Shown here one piece after another: positions 7,992 through 15,677 of a stretch of 38,372 nucleotides of DNA (positions are counted from its first letter, which is position 1; each line of letters opens with the position of its first letter). The notes under the pieces were generated by a model. It searched no databases, was not told the origin of the DNA, and worked only from the letters and a program-made list of their open reading frames with translations. Both the position numbers and the translations under genes were made by a program. The stretch covers positions 1 to 38,372 of the forward strand of contig JBHJIR010000148.1 in the NCBI GenBank assembly GCA_050043265.1, read 5' to 3'. Source of the stretch: Pelagibius sp050043265 (GTDB lineage: Bacteria; Pseudomonadota; Alphaproteobacteria; Kiloniellales; Kiloniellaceae).

Positions 7992-8435
7992 ATGCTGAAA
8001 GAGTTCAAGGAATTCGCCATGCGGGGCAACGTGCTCGACATGGCGATCGGCATTGTGATCGGTGCCGCCTTCGGCAAGATCGTGACGTCTTTCGTCTCCG
8101 ACATCCTGATGCCGCCGATCGGGCTGCTGCTCGGCGGGGTCGATTTCTCGAACATCTTCATCGTTCTGAGCGGCGGCGAGTACGCCTCGCTGGAAGCCGC
8201 CAAGGAAGCCGGCGCCGCGACCTGGAACATCGGCGTGTTCATCAACACGATGATCGATTTCCTGATCATCGCCTTCGCCATTTTCCTGGTGGTCAAGGCG
8301 GTGAACAACCTGAAGCGCAAGGAAGCGGTGCCGCCACCGGCGCCGTCCGAGAAGTCCTGCCCGTTCTGCACCACCTCTATCCCGATCAAGGCGATCCGTT
8401 GCCCGGCCTGCACGTCGCAGCTGGAAAGCGCCTGA
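7992..8435 (+). CDS. mscL: Large-conductance mechanosensitive channel MscL with C-terminal zinc ribbon
   Basis: Inner-membrane pentameric channel that opens under high membrane tension and releases solutes on hypo-osmotic shock. The N terminus LKEFKEFAMRGNVLDMAIGIVIGAAFGKIVTSFV is the classic S1/TM1 gate region; TM2 is FINTMIDFLIIAFAIFLVVKAVN. At 147 residues it is about ten longer than the enterobacterial protein. The extra length is SCPFCTTSIPIKAIRCPACTSQL, two CxxC knuckles spaced as in a zinc ribbon, in place of the usual charged cytoplasmic helix end. A start at 7992 gives the canonical N terminus; upstream in-frame codons encode unrelated sequence. Channel identity is certain; zinc binding is inferred from the cysteines. 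Confidence 0.95.
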   Translation: MLKEFKEFAMRGNVLDMAIGIVIGAAFGKIVTSFVSDILMPPIGLLLGGVDFSNIFIVLSGGEYASLEAAKEAGAATWNIGVFINTMIDFLIIAFAIFLVVKAVNNLKRKEAVPPPAPSEKSCPFCTTSIPIKAIRCPACTSQLESA

Positions 8436-8452
8436 CTGTTATGGAAGGATGC

Positions 8453-8491
8453 CGGCGTTCCGGGCTTCCGACCGCGGCGGCCCGGACGCCG
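8453..8491 (+). terminator. Strong hairpin between mscL and greB
   Basis: CGGCGT-T-CCGGGC (8453-8465) pairs with GCCCGG-ACGCCG (8480-8491): 12 base pairs with one bulged T and a 14-nt loop. Only TTCGTT follows, so termination would be weak. It may separate mscL from greB or lie in the greB leader. Confidence 0.4.
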
Positions 8492-8523
8492 TTCGTTGCA
8501 TCGAGGGATCTGCCGACGACACC

Positions 8524-8997
8524 ATGGCCGAGGATATCCGTACCCTGATCACCCCTGAGGGCCTCGCGCGCTTTCAGGAAGAGTTGAAGCAGCTCCAGGC
8601 CGAACGCCACGAAGTCTGCGCCATCGTCTCCTGGGCCGCCGGCAACGGCGACCGCAGCGAGAACGGCGATTACATCTACAACAAGCAGCGCCTGCGCCAG
8701 ATCGACCGCCGCGCCAGCTGGCTCTCCCGCCGCCTGGAAAAGGCGACGGTGGTGCGTCCCGAATATCAGAACGTGAAGGGACGCGTGCGTTTTGGCTCGC
8801 TGGTGACCTATATCGACGAGGACGACGCGATCCATAAGGTCCGCATCGTTGGCTACGACGAGGCGGACATGCAGCGCGGCGAGATCTCCATCGGCTCGCC
8901 GGTTGCCCGCGCCCTGATGGGCAAGGCCGTCGGCGACGGCGCCGAGGTCGAAACGCCCCAGGGCGTGAAGTACCTCGACATCGAAGCGATCGCCTGA
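8524..8997 (+). CDS. greB: Transcription elongation factor GreB
   Basis: Binds the RNA polymerase secondary channel and stimulates cleavage of backtracked RNA. From the ATG at 8524 the protein has 157 residues, matching GreB. The N-terminal coiled-coil domain begins ITPEGLARFQEELKQLQAER; the tip contains GDRSENGDYIYNKQRLRQIDRR, in which the acidic pair at the tip (residues D and E before NGDY) is that used to hold Mg2+ in the family, and the IY..K.RLR.IDRR pattern favours GreB over GreA. The C-terminal FKBP-like domain holds IVGYDEADMQRGEISIGSPVARALMGK. The ribosome site is poor (GAGGGA about 16 bases upstream). The reading frame continues upstream of 8524 through the hairpin at 8453-8491, but that part is not conserved and is taken as non-coding. 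Confidence 0.93.
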   Translation: MAEDIRTLITPEGLARFQEELKQLQAERHEVCAIVSWAAGNGDRSENGDYIYNKQRLRQIDRRASWLSRRLEKATVVRPEYQNVKGRVRFGSLVTYIDEDDAIHKVRIVGYDEADMQRGEISIGSPVARALMGKAVGDGAEVETPQGVKYLDIEAIA

Positions 8998-9016
8998 AAC
9001 CTCAACCGCCGGCCCT

Positions 9017-9871
9017 TTAGCGGAACAAGACGACGGGAATCTTGCAGGAGCGGATCATCTCGGTGGTGGTCGAAACGATAATCAGGCTGCGGATGCGCGA
9101 GTGGCCGTAGGCGCCCATCACCAGCAGGTCGATGCCTTCCGACTCCACCGCTTCGGCGATCACCGTTTCCGGCTGGCCGGGCAGGATGTCGGCACTGACC
9201 GGGTAGCCGCCGGCTTCCAGCATCGCCTGGGCACTGGCGAGGCGCCGGCGGGTCTCTTCGTTGTCGGCGCCGACGCTCAGCAGACGGCACTGCAGACCGG
9301 CAAAGAGCGGGCTGCGGGAAATGTGGTCGACCGCCTTCATGGCGCTGGTGCCGCCGTCGTAGGCGACGAGGAAGCGTTCGACCGGCTTGAAGGCGCGCGA
9401 GGCCACCACGACCGGCTTGTGGCTGGAGCGCACCACCCGTTCCAGGTTGGAGCCGAGGTGCAGCTTGGCGAAGTCGGCCGCCTCGCCCCGCTTGCCGACG
9501 ACGATCATCTCGGCCTCGGCTTCCAGCTCGGCGACGGTCTCGACGAAATCGCCGATGCGCAGCTTGGTGCTCACCTCGGCGATCCCGGCGGCGTCCAGCT
9601 GCGCCTTGGCGTCGTCGAGAATGGCCCGGCCGCGCTTCTGGGCCAGCTTGGCGCGCTGTTCGTCGAGGGCGCTCAGTTCCTCCAGCAGGGCGGTGCGGGC
9701 GCCCAGGGTGATGTTACCGCTGAGGTTGGCCGGGGCGCTGCCGGTCTCGCGCCGTCCGAGAACGTGCAGCAGTTCGACTGCCGCGCCGGTGCGCCTGGCG
9801 ATCCAGGCGGCGTGGTCGCAGACGCTCTGCGAGTAGATCGAGCCGTCCACCAGGGCGATGAGCTTTGCCAT
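9017..9871 (-). CDS. Universal stress protein, two tandem UspA domains
   Basis: Cytoplasmic nucleotide-binding stress protein of 284 residues. The first domain starts KLIALVDGSIYSQSVCDHAAWIARRTGA and carries VVGKRGEAADFAKLHLGSN, close to the G-2X-G-9X-G(S/T) ATP loop but with one extra residue. The second starts RFLVAYDGGTSAMKAVDHI and has VMGAYGHSRIRSLIIVSTT, where the final Gly of the motif is lost, so ATP binding there is doubtful. AGGAGGGGG about 8 bases upstream fixes the ATG at 9871. It lies 13 bp downstream of sulP on the same strand and is surely co-transcribed with it, suggesting a link between ion transport and stress signalling. It converges with greB; only 19 bp separate the stops. 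Confidence 0.92.
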   Translation of the reverse strand: MAKLIALVDGSIYSQSVCDHAAWIARRTGAAVELLHVLGRRETGSAPANLSGNITLGARTALLEELSALDEQRAKLAQKRGRAILDDAKAQLDAAGIAEVSTKLRIGDFVETVAELEAEAEMIVVGKRGEAADFAKLHLGSNLERVVRSSHKPVVVASRAFKPVERFLVAYDGGTSAMKAVDHISRSPLFAGLQCRLLSVGADNEETRRRLASAQAMLEAGGYPVSADILPGQPETVIAEAVESEGIDLLVMGAYGHSRIRSLIIVSTTTEMIRSCKIPVVLFR

Positions 9872-9884
9872 GATTTTCCCCCTC

Positions 9885-11435
9885 CTAGTGCCCCATGAGG
9901 CGGTCGAGCGCCCCGGGCTTATCATGAATCGCCAGCCGGTCGACGATGGTTTCGCTGGCCTGGTTGAGGCCGATGATCTCGACCTCCGCGCCCTCGCGGC
10001 GGAACTTCAGGACGATCATATCCAACGCGGCGACGCTGGAGATATCCCAGATGTGCGAGTGGCTGACGTCGATGGTGACTTTCTCCAGCGCTTCCTTGAA
10101 GTCGAAGGCGGCGGTGAAGTCGTCGGCGGAGGCGAAGAACACCTGACCTTCGACCACATAAGTGCGCGCCCGCCCGTCGTCGCTGAGCGTCGAGGTGACG
10201 CGGAAGATCTGGGCGATCTTCCAGGAGAAGAAGATGCCCGACAGCAGCACGCCGACCAGAACGCCGATCGCCAGATTGTGGGTGAAGACGACACAGATCA
10301 CCGTCGCCAGCATGACGATGGAGGAACTGCGCGGGTGGCTGCGCAGGTTTTTGATCGACGACCAGCTGAAGGTGCCGATGGAGACCATGATCATGATGGC
10401 GACCAGGGCGGCCATGGGAATCTGCTTCACCCAGTCGCCCAGCACGACGATGAGGAACAGCAGGAAGATGCCGGCGCAGAAGGTGGAGAGGCGCCCGCGG
10501 CCGCCGGACTTCACGTTGATCATCGACTGGCCGATCATCGCGCAGCCGGCCATGCCGCCGATGAAGCCGGTTGCCGCGTTGGCGACGCCCTGGCCGATAC
10601 ACTCCTGGTTCTTGTCGCTGGGCGTGTCGGTCAGATCGTCGACGATGGTGGCCGGCATCAGCGATTCCAGCAGCCCCACCGCTGCCACCGCGACGGAATA
10701 GGGCAGGATGATCATCAGGGTCTCGAAGGTCAGCGGGATCTGCGGGATCAGGAAGATCGGCAACGTCGAGGGCAGTTCGCCCATGTCGCCGACACTGCGC
10801 AGGTCGAAGCCGAAGGCGAGTGTAACGGCGGTGAGCGCGACGATGCAGACCAGCGGCGAGGGGATCGACTTCGTCACGAAGGGAAACAGGTAGATGATGC
10901 CGAGGCCGGCGGCGACCATCACATAGGTCAGCCAGGGCACGCCGATCAGCTCGGGCAGCTGCGCCATGAAGATGAGGATGGCCAGCGCGTTCACGAAGCC
11001 GGTCATCACCGAGCGCGAGACGAAGCGCATGACATAGCCGAGGCGCAGGAAGCCGGCGGCAATCTGGATGATGCCGGTCAGCACCGTCGCCGCCAGCAGG
11101 TATTCCAGCCCGTGCTGCTTGACCAGGGTCACCATCAGCACGGCGGTGGCCGCCGTCGCCGCCGAGATCATGCCCGGGCGGCCGCCGACGAAAGCGGCGA
11201 GCACGGCGATCGAGAAGGAGGCGTAAAGGCCACCCTTGGGATCGACGCCGGCGATGATGGAAAAGGCGATGGCTTCGGGGATCAGGGCCAGGGCGACGAC
11301 CAGGCCGGACAGCAGGTCGCCGCGGACGTTGCCGAACCATTGATCGCGGTAGGCGGAAAGCGAGGGCATCACGGAATCCGGAAAAGTTGGCGGCAGCGCG
11401 CGGACCGGGAGGGACCGCGCCGCAGAGGCGCTCAT
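9885..11435 (-). CDS. SulP-family anion permease with STAS domain
   Basis: Inner-membrane transporter of the SulP/SLC26 family. Residues ~35-400 hold the transmembrane part, opening with GDLLSGLVVALALIPEAIAFSIIAGVDPKGGLYASF (the SulP signature region) and containing ANAATGFIGGMAGCAMIGQSMINVKSGGRGRLS. Residues ~415-516 form a cytoplasmic STAS domain (YVVEGQVFFASADDF, TIDVSHSHIWDISSVAALDMIV). The substrate, sulfate or bicarbonate (BicA-like members are close), cannot be decided from sequence. The start is uncertain: ATG 11435 gives 516 residues and ATG 11369 gives 494; neither has a clear ribosome site. The gene is followed by the usp gene, and an A+T-rich inverted repeat lies just upstream. 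Confidence 0.92.
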   Translation of the reverse strand: MSASAARSLPVRALPPTFPDSVMPSLSAYRDQWFGNVRGDLLSGLVVALALIPEAIAFSIIAGVDPKGGLYASFSIAVLAAFVGGRPGMISAATAATAVLMVTLVKQHGLEYLLAATVLTGIIQIAAGFLRLGYVMRFVSRSVMTGFVNALAILIFMAQLPELIGVPWLTYVMVAAGLGIIYLFPFVTKSIPSPLVCIVALTAVTLAFGFDLRSVGDMGELPSTLPIFLIPQIPLTFETLMIILPYSVAVAAVGLLESLMPATIVDDLTDTPSDKNQECIGQGVANAATGFIGGMAGCAMIGQSMINVKSGGRGRLSTFCAGIFLLFLIVVLGDWVKQIPMAALVAIMIMVSIGTFSWSSIKNLRSHPRSSSIVMLATVICVVFTHNLAIGVLVGVLLSGIFFSWKIAQIFRVTSTLSDDGRARTYVVEGQVFFASADDFTAAFDFKEALEKVTIDVSHSHIWDISSVAALDMIVLKFRREGAEVEIIGLNQASETIVDRLAIHDKPGALDRLMGH

Positions 11436-11469
11436 GTTTCTGGGATAAGCGGCTATAGATAAACCAAGC

Positions 11470-11490
11470 TTATGCTGCGTTGCAACATAA
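11470..11490. promoter_or_regulatory. Inverted repeat upstream of sulP, candidate operator
   Basis: TTATG (11470-11474) and CATAA (11486-11490) flank a centre containing the perfect 8-bp palindrome GTTGCAAC (11479-11486). It lies 35 bp before the upstream sulP start in an otherwise GC-rich region and is placed as an operator or promoter element would be. I cannot match it to a named regulator. Confidence 0.4.
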
Positions 11491-11517
11491 ATTGCCGGAA
11501 TCGCCGATTTCCGCGGC

Positions 11518-12276
11518 TTACAGCCTGGCGTCGATCCAGGTCAGGGCCTCCTCGACCGAGCCGGCGGTTTCGGCCTCGCCGGCTTTTTCGTGGGGCGGGC
11601 GCTCGATCATCACCACCGGCAGGCCCAACTCGCGGGCCACAGCGATCTTGGCATAGGTCGCATCGCCGCCGGAATTCTTGGTGACCAGGGCCTGAATGCC
11701 GTGCAGGGCGAAGAGGGCGCGCTCGCCGTTCGCCTCGAAGGGGCCGCGGCCCAGCACCACCTCGTAATGTTCCAGGGGCAGCTTGTCGCCCGGCGCGTCG
11801 ACCATGCGCACCAGGAACCAGAGGCCGGGCAGATCGGCGAAGGCGTCCAACTCCCCCCGCCCGACGGCAAGGAAGACGCGCCTGGCGAGGCCGGGCAGTG
11901 CCTTGGCGGCGGCTTCGGTATCGGTAACGGGGATCCACTTGTCGCCCTCGACCGGCTGCCAGGGGGGGCGGGTGAGCACCAGCCGCGGCGTGCCCGTCCG
12001 CTGACAGGCCGCCTCGGCGTTAGCGGAGATCCGCGCGGCGTAGGGGTGCGTGGCGTCGACCAGCAGGTCGATGCTCTGGGCCGTCAGATAGTCGGCCAGG
12101 GCGTCGATGCCGCCGAAGCCGCCGATGCGCAAGCCGCCAGGCAGGGCTGCCGGCTGTTCGGTGCGCCCGGCCAGGGAGGAGATCACCTCGACGTCGCCGC
12201 GCCCGGCCAGACGCTCGGCCAGGGCCCGCGAATCGCCGGTGCCGCCCAGCAGCAGGAGACGCCGCGCTTTCGTCAT
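11518..12276 (-). CDS. cobK: Precorrin-6A (cobalt-precorrin-6A) reductase CobK/CbiJ
   Basis: NAD(P)H-dependent reduction of the corrin macrocycle at precorrin-6A. The protein begins with the nucleotide-binding loop RLLLLGGTGDSRALAERL and continues with LLVDATHPYAARISANA (the conserved THPYA segment), RPPWQPVEGDKWIPV, VFLAVGRGEL and LVTKNSGGDATYAKIAVARELGLPVVMIERP, all typical of CobK. ATG 12276 gives 252 residues and has AAGGGA 4 bases upstream. ATG 12291 gives 257 residues and overlaps the cbiD stop as ATGA; both are plausible and the genes are coupled either way. It is the downstream gene of a two-gene minus-strand unit with cbiD. The frame stays open upstream through cbiD, but that stretch is an out-of-frame shadow. 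Confidence 0.93.
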   Translation of the reverse strand: MTKARRLLLLGGTGDSRALAERLAGRGDVEVISSLAGRTEQPAALPGGLRIGGFGGIDALADYLTAQSIDLLVDATHPYAARISANAEAACQRTGTPRLVLTRPPWQPVEGDKWIPVTDTEAAAKALPGLARRVFLAVGRGELDAFADLPGLWFLVRMVDAPGDKLPLEHYEVVLGRGPFEANGERALFALHGIQALVTKNSGGDATYAKIAVARELGLPVVMIERPPHEKAGEAETAGSVEEALTWIDARL

Positions 12277-12287
12277 CGTTTCCCTTG

Positions 12288-13382
12288 TCATGCCGGCCAG
12301 CCTGCCGCCTTGCCGGCGGGATTGCCAGCGCGATCGAACACCAGTACCTCCACGGCGGTATCGCCGTCCAAAAGGGTGAGCGCGGTGTCGCGGGCCCGTG
12401 CCGCTACCGCGTCGGCGAGGGGGAGGCCGGCGACGGTGGCGAGATCGAGGACCTGCTTGGCGGTGTTGGCGCCGCGCGCTTCGGATATCAGCGCGTCGGT
12501 CGCCCCGAGGCCGCCGAGGATCTCGGCCAGCAGGTCGAAGTCGACCTGGCTGCGGCCGGAATGCAGGTCCAGGGCGCCGGCGGCCAGCTTGGCCAGCTTG
12601 CCGAAGCCGCCGGCGATGGTCAGGCGGGGCAGCGGATGGCGGCGCAGGTATTTCAAAAGTCCGCCGGCGAAGTCGCCCATGTCGAGCAGCGCGCCCTCCG
12701 GCAGGCCGTAGAGTTTCTGCACCGCCGCTTCGGAAGTGGAGCCGGTGCAGGCGGCGGCGTGGGCGATGCCGGTGGCGCGCGCCACGTCGATGCCGCGGTG
12801 GATCGAATGGATCCAGGCCGAGCAGGAAAACGGCACCACGACGCCGGTGGTGCCGAGGATGGAGAGGCCGCCCAGAATGCCCAGCCGTGGATTCCAGGTC
12901 TTTTGCGCCAGGGCCTCGCCGCCGTCGACGGAGCTCTCGCTCTCGACGTCGCCGGCGTCGCCATAAGCAGCGGCGACCGCGGCGACCACCGCCTGCATCA
13001 TCTGGCGGGGGACGGGGTTGATCGCCGGCTCGCCGACCGCCAGGGGCAGGCCGGGCTTGGTGACGGTGCCGACCCCGGGGCCGGCCTTGAAGGCGACGCC
13101 GCTGCCGGGCAGGCCTCGGCGGACCGTCGCCTGCACCGTGGCCAGGTGGGTCACGTCCGGGTCGTCGCCGGCATCCTTCACGATGGCGGCGCTGGCCTGT
13201 TCGGGCGAGAGGGCCTCGCGGGCCAGGGCGAAGGCGGGCTGCTCGCCCTTGGGCAGGGCGATGGTGACGGGATCGGGGAAGCACCCGGTGAGCAGCGCCG
13301 TGTAGGCGGCCTTGGTGGCCGCCGTGGCGCAGGCTCCCGTGGTCCAGCCGCGCCGTAACGTGCCTTCCGGTTTCCGAGTCAT
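12288..13382 (-). CDS. cbiD: Cobalt-precorrin-5B C1-methyltransferase CbiD
   Basis: Methylates C-1 in the early-cobalt (anaerobic) pathway, the step done by CobF in the aerobic route. The 364-residue length is typical. Signature segments are RRGWTTGACATAATKAAY at the N terminus, GPGVGTVTKPGLPLAVGEPAINPVPR, NPRLGILGGLSILGTTGVVVPFSCSAW, HSIHRGIDVARATG, and ALLDMGDFAGGLLKYLRRHPL. No good ribosome site precedes the ATG at 13382, but it gives the normal family N terminus. It diverges from cobA across a 70-bp gap and is followed by cobK with an overlap. This gene is a strong marker of the cobalt-first route. Confidence 0.96.
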   Translation of the reverse strand: MTRKPEGTLRRGWTTGACATAATKAAYTALLTGCFPDPVTIALPKGEQPAFALAREALSPEQASAAIVKDAGDDPDVTHLATVQATVRRGLPGSGVAFKAGPGVGTVTKPGLPLAVGEPAINPVPRQMMQAVVAAVAAAYGDAGDVESESSVDGGEALAQKTWNPRLGILGGLSILGTTGVVVPFSCSAWIHSIHRGIDVARATGIAHAAACTGSTSEAAVQKLYGLPEGALLDMGDFAGGLLKYLRRHPLPRLTIAGGFGKLAKLAAGALDLHSGRSQVDFDLLAEILGGLGATDALISEARGANTAKQVLDLATVAGLPLADAVAARARDTALTLLDGDTAVEVLVFDRAGNPAGKAAGWPA

Positions 13383-13422
13383 GTCGCTATTCTACAATTT
13401 CGGGCTTTTCACTGACTAGGAC

Positions 13423-13437
13423 CGCCGGGCCCCGGCG
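13423..13437. promoter_or_regulatory. Perfect inverted repeat in the cbiD-cobA divergent gap
   Basis: CGCCGG-GCC-CCGGCG occupies the middle of the 70-bp region from which cbiD (minus) and cobA (plus) diverge. Both promoters must lie in or near this gap. The palindrome could be an operator or a leader hairpin; no known motif is recognised, and GC-rich palindromes arise readily in this genome. Confidence 0.3.
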
Positions 13438-13452
13438 TCTAGATTGTTTCCG

Positions 13453-14292
13453 ATGGAACCTAAAGATCTTTCCCTGCCGGTCTTCGAGCCCGGAAGCGTA
13501 TGGCTGGTCGGCGCCGGGCCGGGTGACCCGGGGCTGCTGACCCTGCACGCCGTCAACGGGCTGCAGCAGGCCGACGTGGTGGTCTACGACGCCCTGGTCG
13601 GTGCCGCCGTGCTGGATCTGGCGCGGCCGGACTGCGAGCGGGTCTACGCCGGCAACCGCGGCGGCAAGCCCTCGCCGGTCCAGGCCGACATCTCCCAGCG
13701 CCTGGTCCGTCTGGCCCAGGAGGGCAAGCGGGTGCTGCGCCTGAAGGGCGGCGATCCCTTCGTCTTCGGCCGCGGCGGCGAGGAGGCCCTGGCGCTGGTC
13801 GCCGCCGGGGTGCCGTTCCGCATTATTCCCGGCATCTCCGCCGGCATCGGCGGCCTGGCCTACGCCGGTATCCCGGTGACCCACCGCGATACCAACTCCA
13901 CCGTCACCTTCGTTACCGGCCACGGCGTCGGCGGCGAGGTTCCCGACGGGATCGACTGGGCGGCGCTGGCCAAGGGGGCGCCGGTCATCGTGCTCTACAT
14001 GGCGCTGAAGCACATCGGCGCCATCGCCGGTGCGCTGCTGGGCCACGGCCGCGCGGCCTCGGAGCCGGTCGCCGTGGTCAGCCAGGCGACCCTGCCGGAG
14101 CAGGTCATCCTGGAGACCACCCTGGCGGCTTGTGCCGCCGATATCGCCGCCGCCGGCATCGAGCCGCCCTGCATCGTGGTGGTGGGCGAGGTGGTGCGCC
14201 TGCGCGCCGGGCTCGACTGGCAGGGCCTTGCCGAGGGCCGCGTGCTCGATCCCAACCCGCGCGGCCGGCCCCGCCAGCGCGACACGGGATGA
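13453..14292 (+). CDS. cobA: Uroporphyrinogen-III C-methyltransferase CobA (SUMT)
   Basis: Adds methyl groups at C-2 and C-7 of uroporphyrinogen III to make precorrin-2, the entry point to B12 and sirohaem. The 279-residue protein has the single tetrapyrrole methylase domain: VWLVGAGPGDPGLLTLHAVN, ADVVVYDALV, RLKGGDPFVFGRGGEEALAL and IIPGISAGIGGLAYAGIPVTHRD, all diagnostic for SUMT rather than the later methylases. There is no CysG-type dehydrogenase/ferrochelatase fusion, so precorrin-2 oxidation must come from a gene elsewhere. ATG 13453 is chosen over an in-frame TTG at 13444; no clear ribosome site is visible. The stop overlaps the cobB start as ATGA. Confidence 0.96.
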   Translation: MEPKDLSLPVFEPGSVWLVGAGPGDPGLLTLHAVNGLQQADVVVYDALVGAAVLDLARPDCERVYAGNRGGKPSPVQADISQRLVRLAQEGKRVLRLKGGDPFVFGRGGEEALALVAAGVPFRIIPGISAGIGGLAYAGIPVTHRDTNSTVTFVTGHGVGGEVPDGIDWAALAKGAPVIVLYMALKHIGAIAGALLGHGRAASEPVAVVSQATLPEQVILETTLAACAADIAAAGIEPPCIVVVGEVVRLRAGLDWQGLAEGRVLDPNPRGRPRQRDTG

Positions 14293-15677
14293 TCCTTCCT
14301 TTCGGCGACCCACCGTCCGGCGCGCCGCGGGGGCTGCTGCTCGCGGCGCCGGCGTCGGGCAGCGGCAAGACCACGCTGACGCTCGCCCTGTTGCGCTGCC
14401 AGCGCAACGCGGGCATCGCCGTTTCCTCGGTGAAGGTCGGCCCGGACTACATCGACCCCGCCTTCCACAGGGCCGCCAGCGGGCGCGCCTGTTTCAATCT
14501 CGACGGCTGGGCGATGCGGCCGCAAACCCTGGCCGCCGCCCTGGATGTAGCCGGTCAGGGCGCCGAACTGATCCTCGGCGAAGGCGTGATGGGCCTGTTC
14601 GATGGCGCGCCGCTTGCCGGCGAACAGGGGCTTGCCGCCGGCTCCACCGCCGAACTGGCGGCGCTGACCGGCTGGCCGGTGGTGCTGGTGGTCGACTGCA
14701 AGGGCATGGGCGCCTCGATCGCCGCCCTGGCGCAGGGTTTTGTCCGCTTCCATGACGGCATCGATGTGGTGGGCGTGATCCTCAACAACGTCGCCAGCCC
14801 GCGCCATGAAGCGCTGCTCTGCAGCGCCTGTAACGCTGCTGGATTGGACGTCTTCGGGGCCGTCGCGCGGGACCCCGCGCTGGCCCGCCCCTCACGCCAT
14901 CTCGGCCTGGTGCAGGCCGACGAGGACGCGGACCTGGACAACTTTCTGGAGGCTGCTGCCGCTGGGGTGGCGGCGCAGGTGGATGTCGACGCGCTGCGCG
15001 CGGCGGCGCGCCCCAGCCGGCAGGCCATTGCACCGGCGGCCACCCAGCCGCCCCCCATGCAGCCGCCCATTGCGCCGTTGGGCCAGCGCATCGCTGTGGC
15101 GGCGGATCTGGCCTTTGCCTTTGCCTATCCGCTGCTGCTGACGGCCTGGCGCCGCGCCGGCGTGGATATCCTGCCGTTCTCGCCGCTGGCCGACGAAGCG
15201 CCCGACAAGACCGCCGACGCGGTCTACCTGCCCGGCGGCTATCCGGAACTGCACGCCGGGCGCCTGGCCGGGAATGCGGGTTTCCTGGACGGTCTGCGCG
15301 CGGCGGCGGCGCGCGGCGCCACGGTGTATGGCGAGTGCGGCGGCTACATGGTGCTGGGCCAGGGGCTGGAGGATGCCGAGGGGGGGCGCCATGCCATGGC
15401 GGGGCTCTTGCCGCTGGAAAGCTCTTTCAAGGCACCCCAGCGCCATCTCGGCTACCGCAGGGCGGTGGCCCTGGCGGCGGGGCCGCTGGGGCCGAAGGGC
15501 ACCGCCTTTCGCGGTCACGAATTCCACTATGCCCGTGTGGTCGGTGCCGAGGGGCCGGTGGAGACGGCGCTGTTCCACGCTGCGCCGGCAGCAGGGGGGA
15601 CGCCATCGGCGGTGGGGCAGCGGTCGGACGGAGTGTCCGGCTCTTTCCTCCACCTTATCGACCGCGAAACGATCTGA
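14289..15677 (+). CDS. cobB: Cobyrinate a,c-diamide synthase CobB/CbiA
   Basis: ATP- and glutamine-dependent amidation of the a and c side chains of (cob)yrinate. From ATG 14289, in an ATGA overlap with cobA, the protein has 462 residues, normal for the family. The N-terminal domain has the P-loop APASGSGKTTLTLALL, then VKVGPDYIDPAFHRAASGR and GEGVMGLFDGA. The C-terminal glutaminase domain has YLPGGYPELHAGRLA, VYGECGGYMVLGQGLE with the nucleophile Cys, and a final RGHEFHYARV segment. An in-frame upstream extension (from 14130) is Arg-rich shadow sequence inside cobA and is rejected. Residues ~240-300 form a Pro/Ala-rich linker between the domains. It acts after CobH and before CobQ in this pathway. 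Confidence 0.95.
   Translation: MILPFGDPPSGAPRGLLLAAPASGSGKTTLTLALLRCQRNAGIAVSSVKVGPDYIDPAFHRAASGRACFNLDGWAMRPQTLAAALDVAGQGAELILGEGVMGLFDGAPLAGEQGLAAGSTAELAALTGWPVVLVVDCKGMGASIAALAQGFVRFHDGIDVVGVILNNVASPRHEALLCSACNAAGLDVFGAVARDPALARPSRHLGLVQADEDADLDNFLEAAAAGVAAQVDVDALRAAARPSRQAIAPAATQPPPMQPPIAPLGQRIAVAADLAFAFAYPLLLTAWRRAGVDILPFSPLADEAPDKTADAVYLPGGYPELHAGRLAGNAGFLDGLRAAAARGATVYGECGGYMVLGQGLEDAEGGRHAMAGLLPLESSFKAPQRHLGYRRAVALAAGPLGPKGTAFRGHEFHYARVVGAEGPVETALFHAAPAAGGTPSAVGQRSDGVSGSFLHLIDRETI

Noticed and set aside
9858..11462. 534-codon plus-strand open frame opposite sulP
   Set aside because: Repetitive Asp/Gly/His/Gln-rich sequence opposite a clear SulP transporter; no ribosome site or domain.
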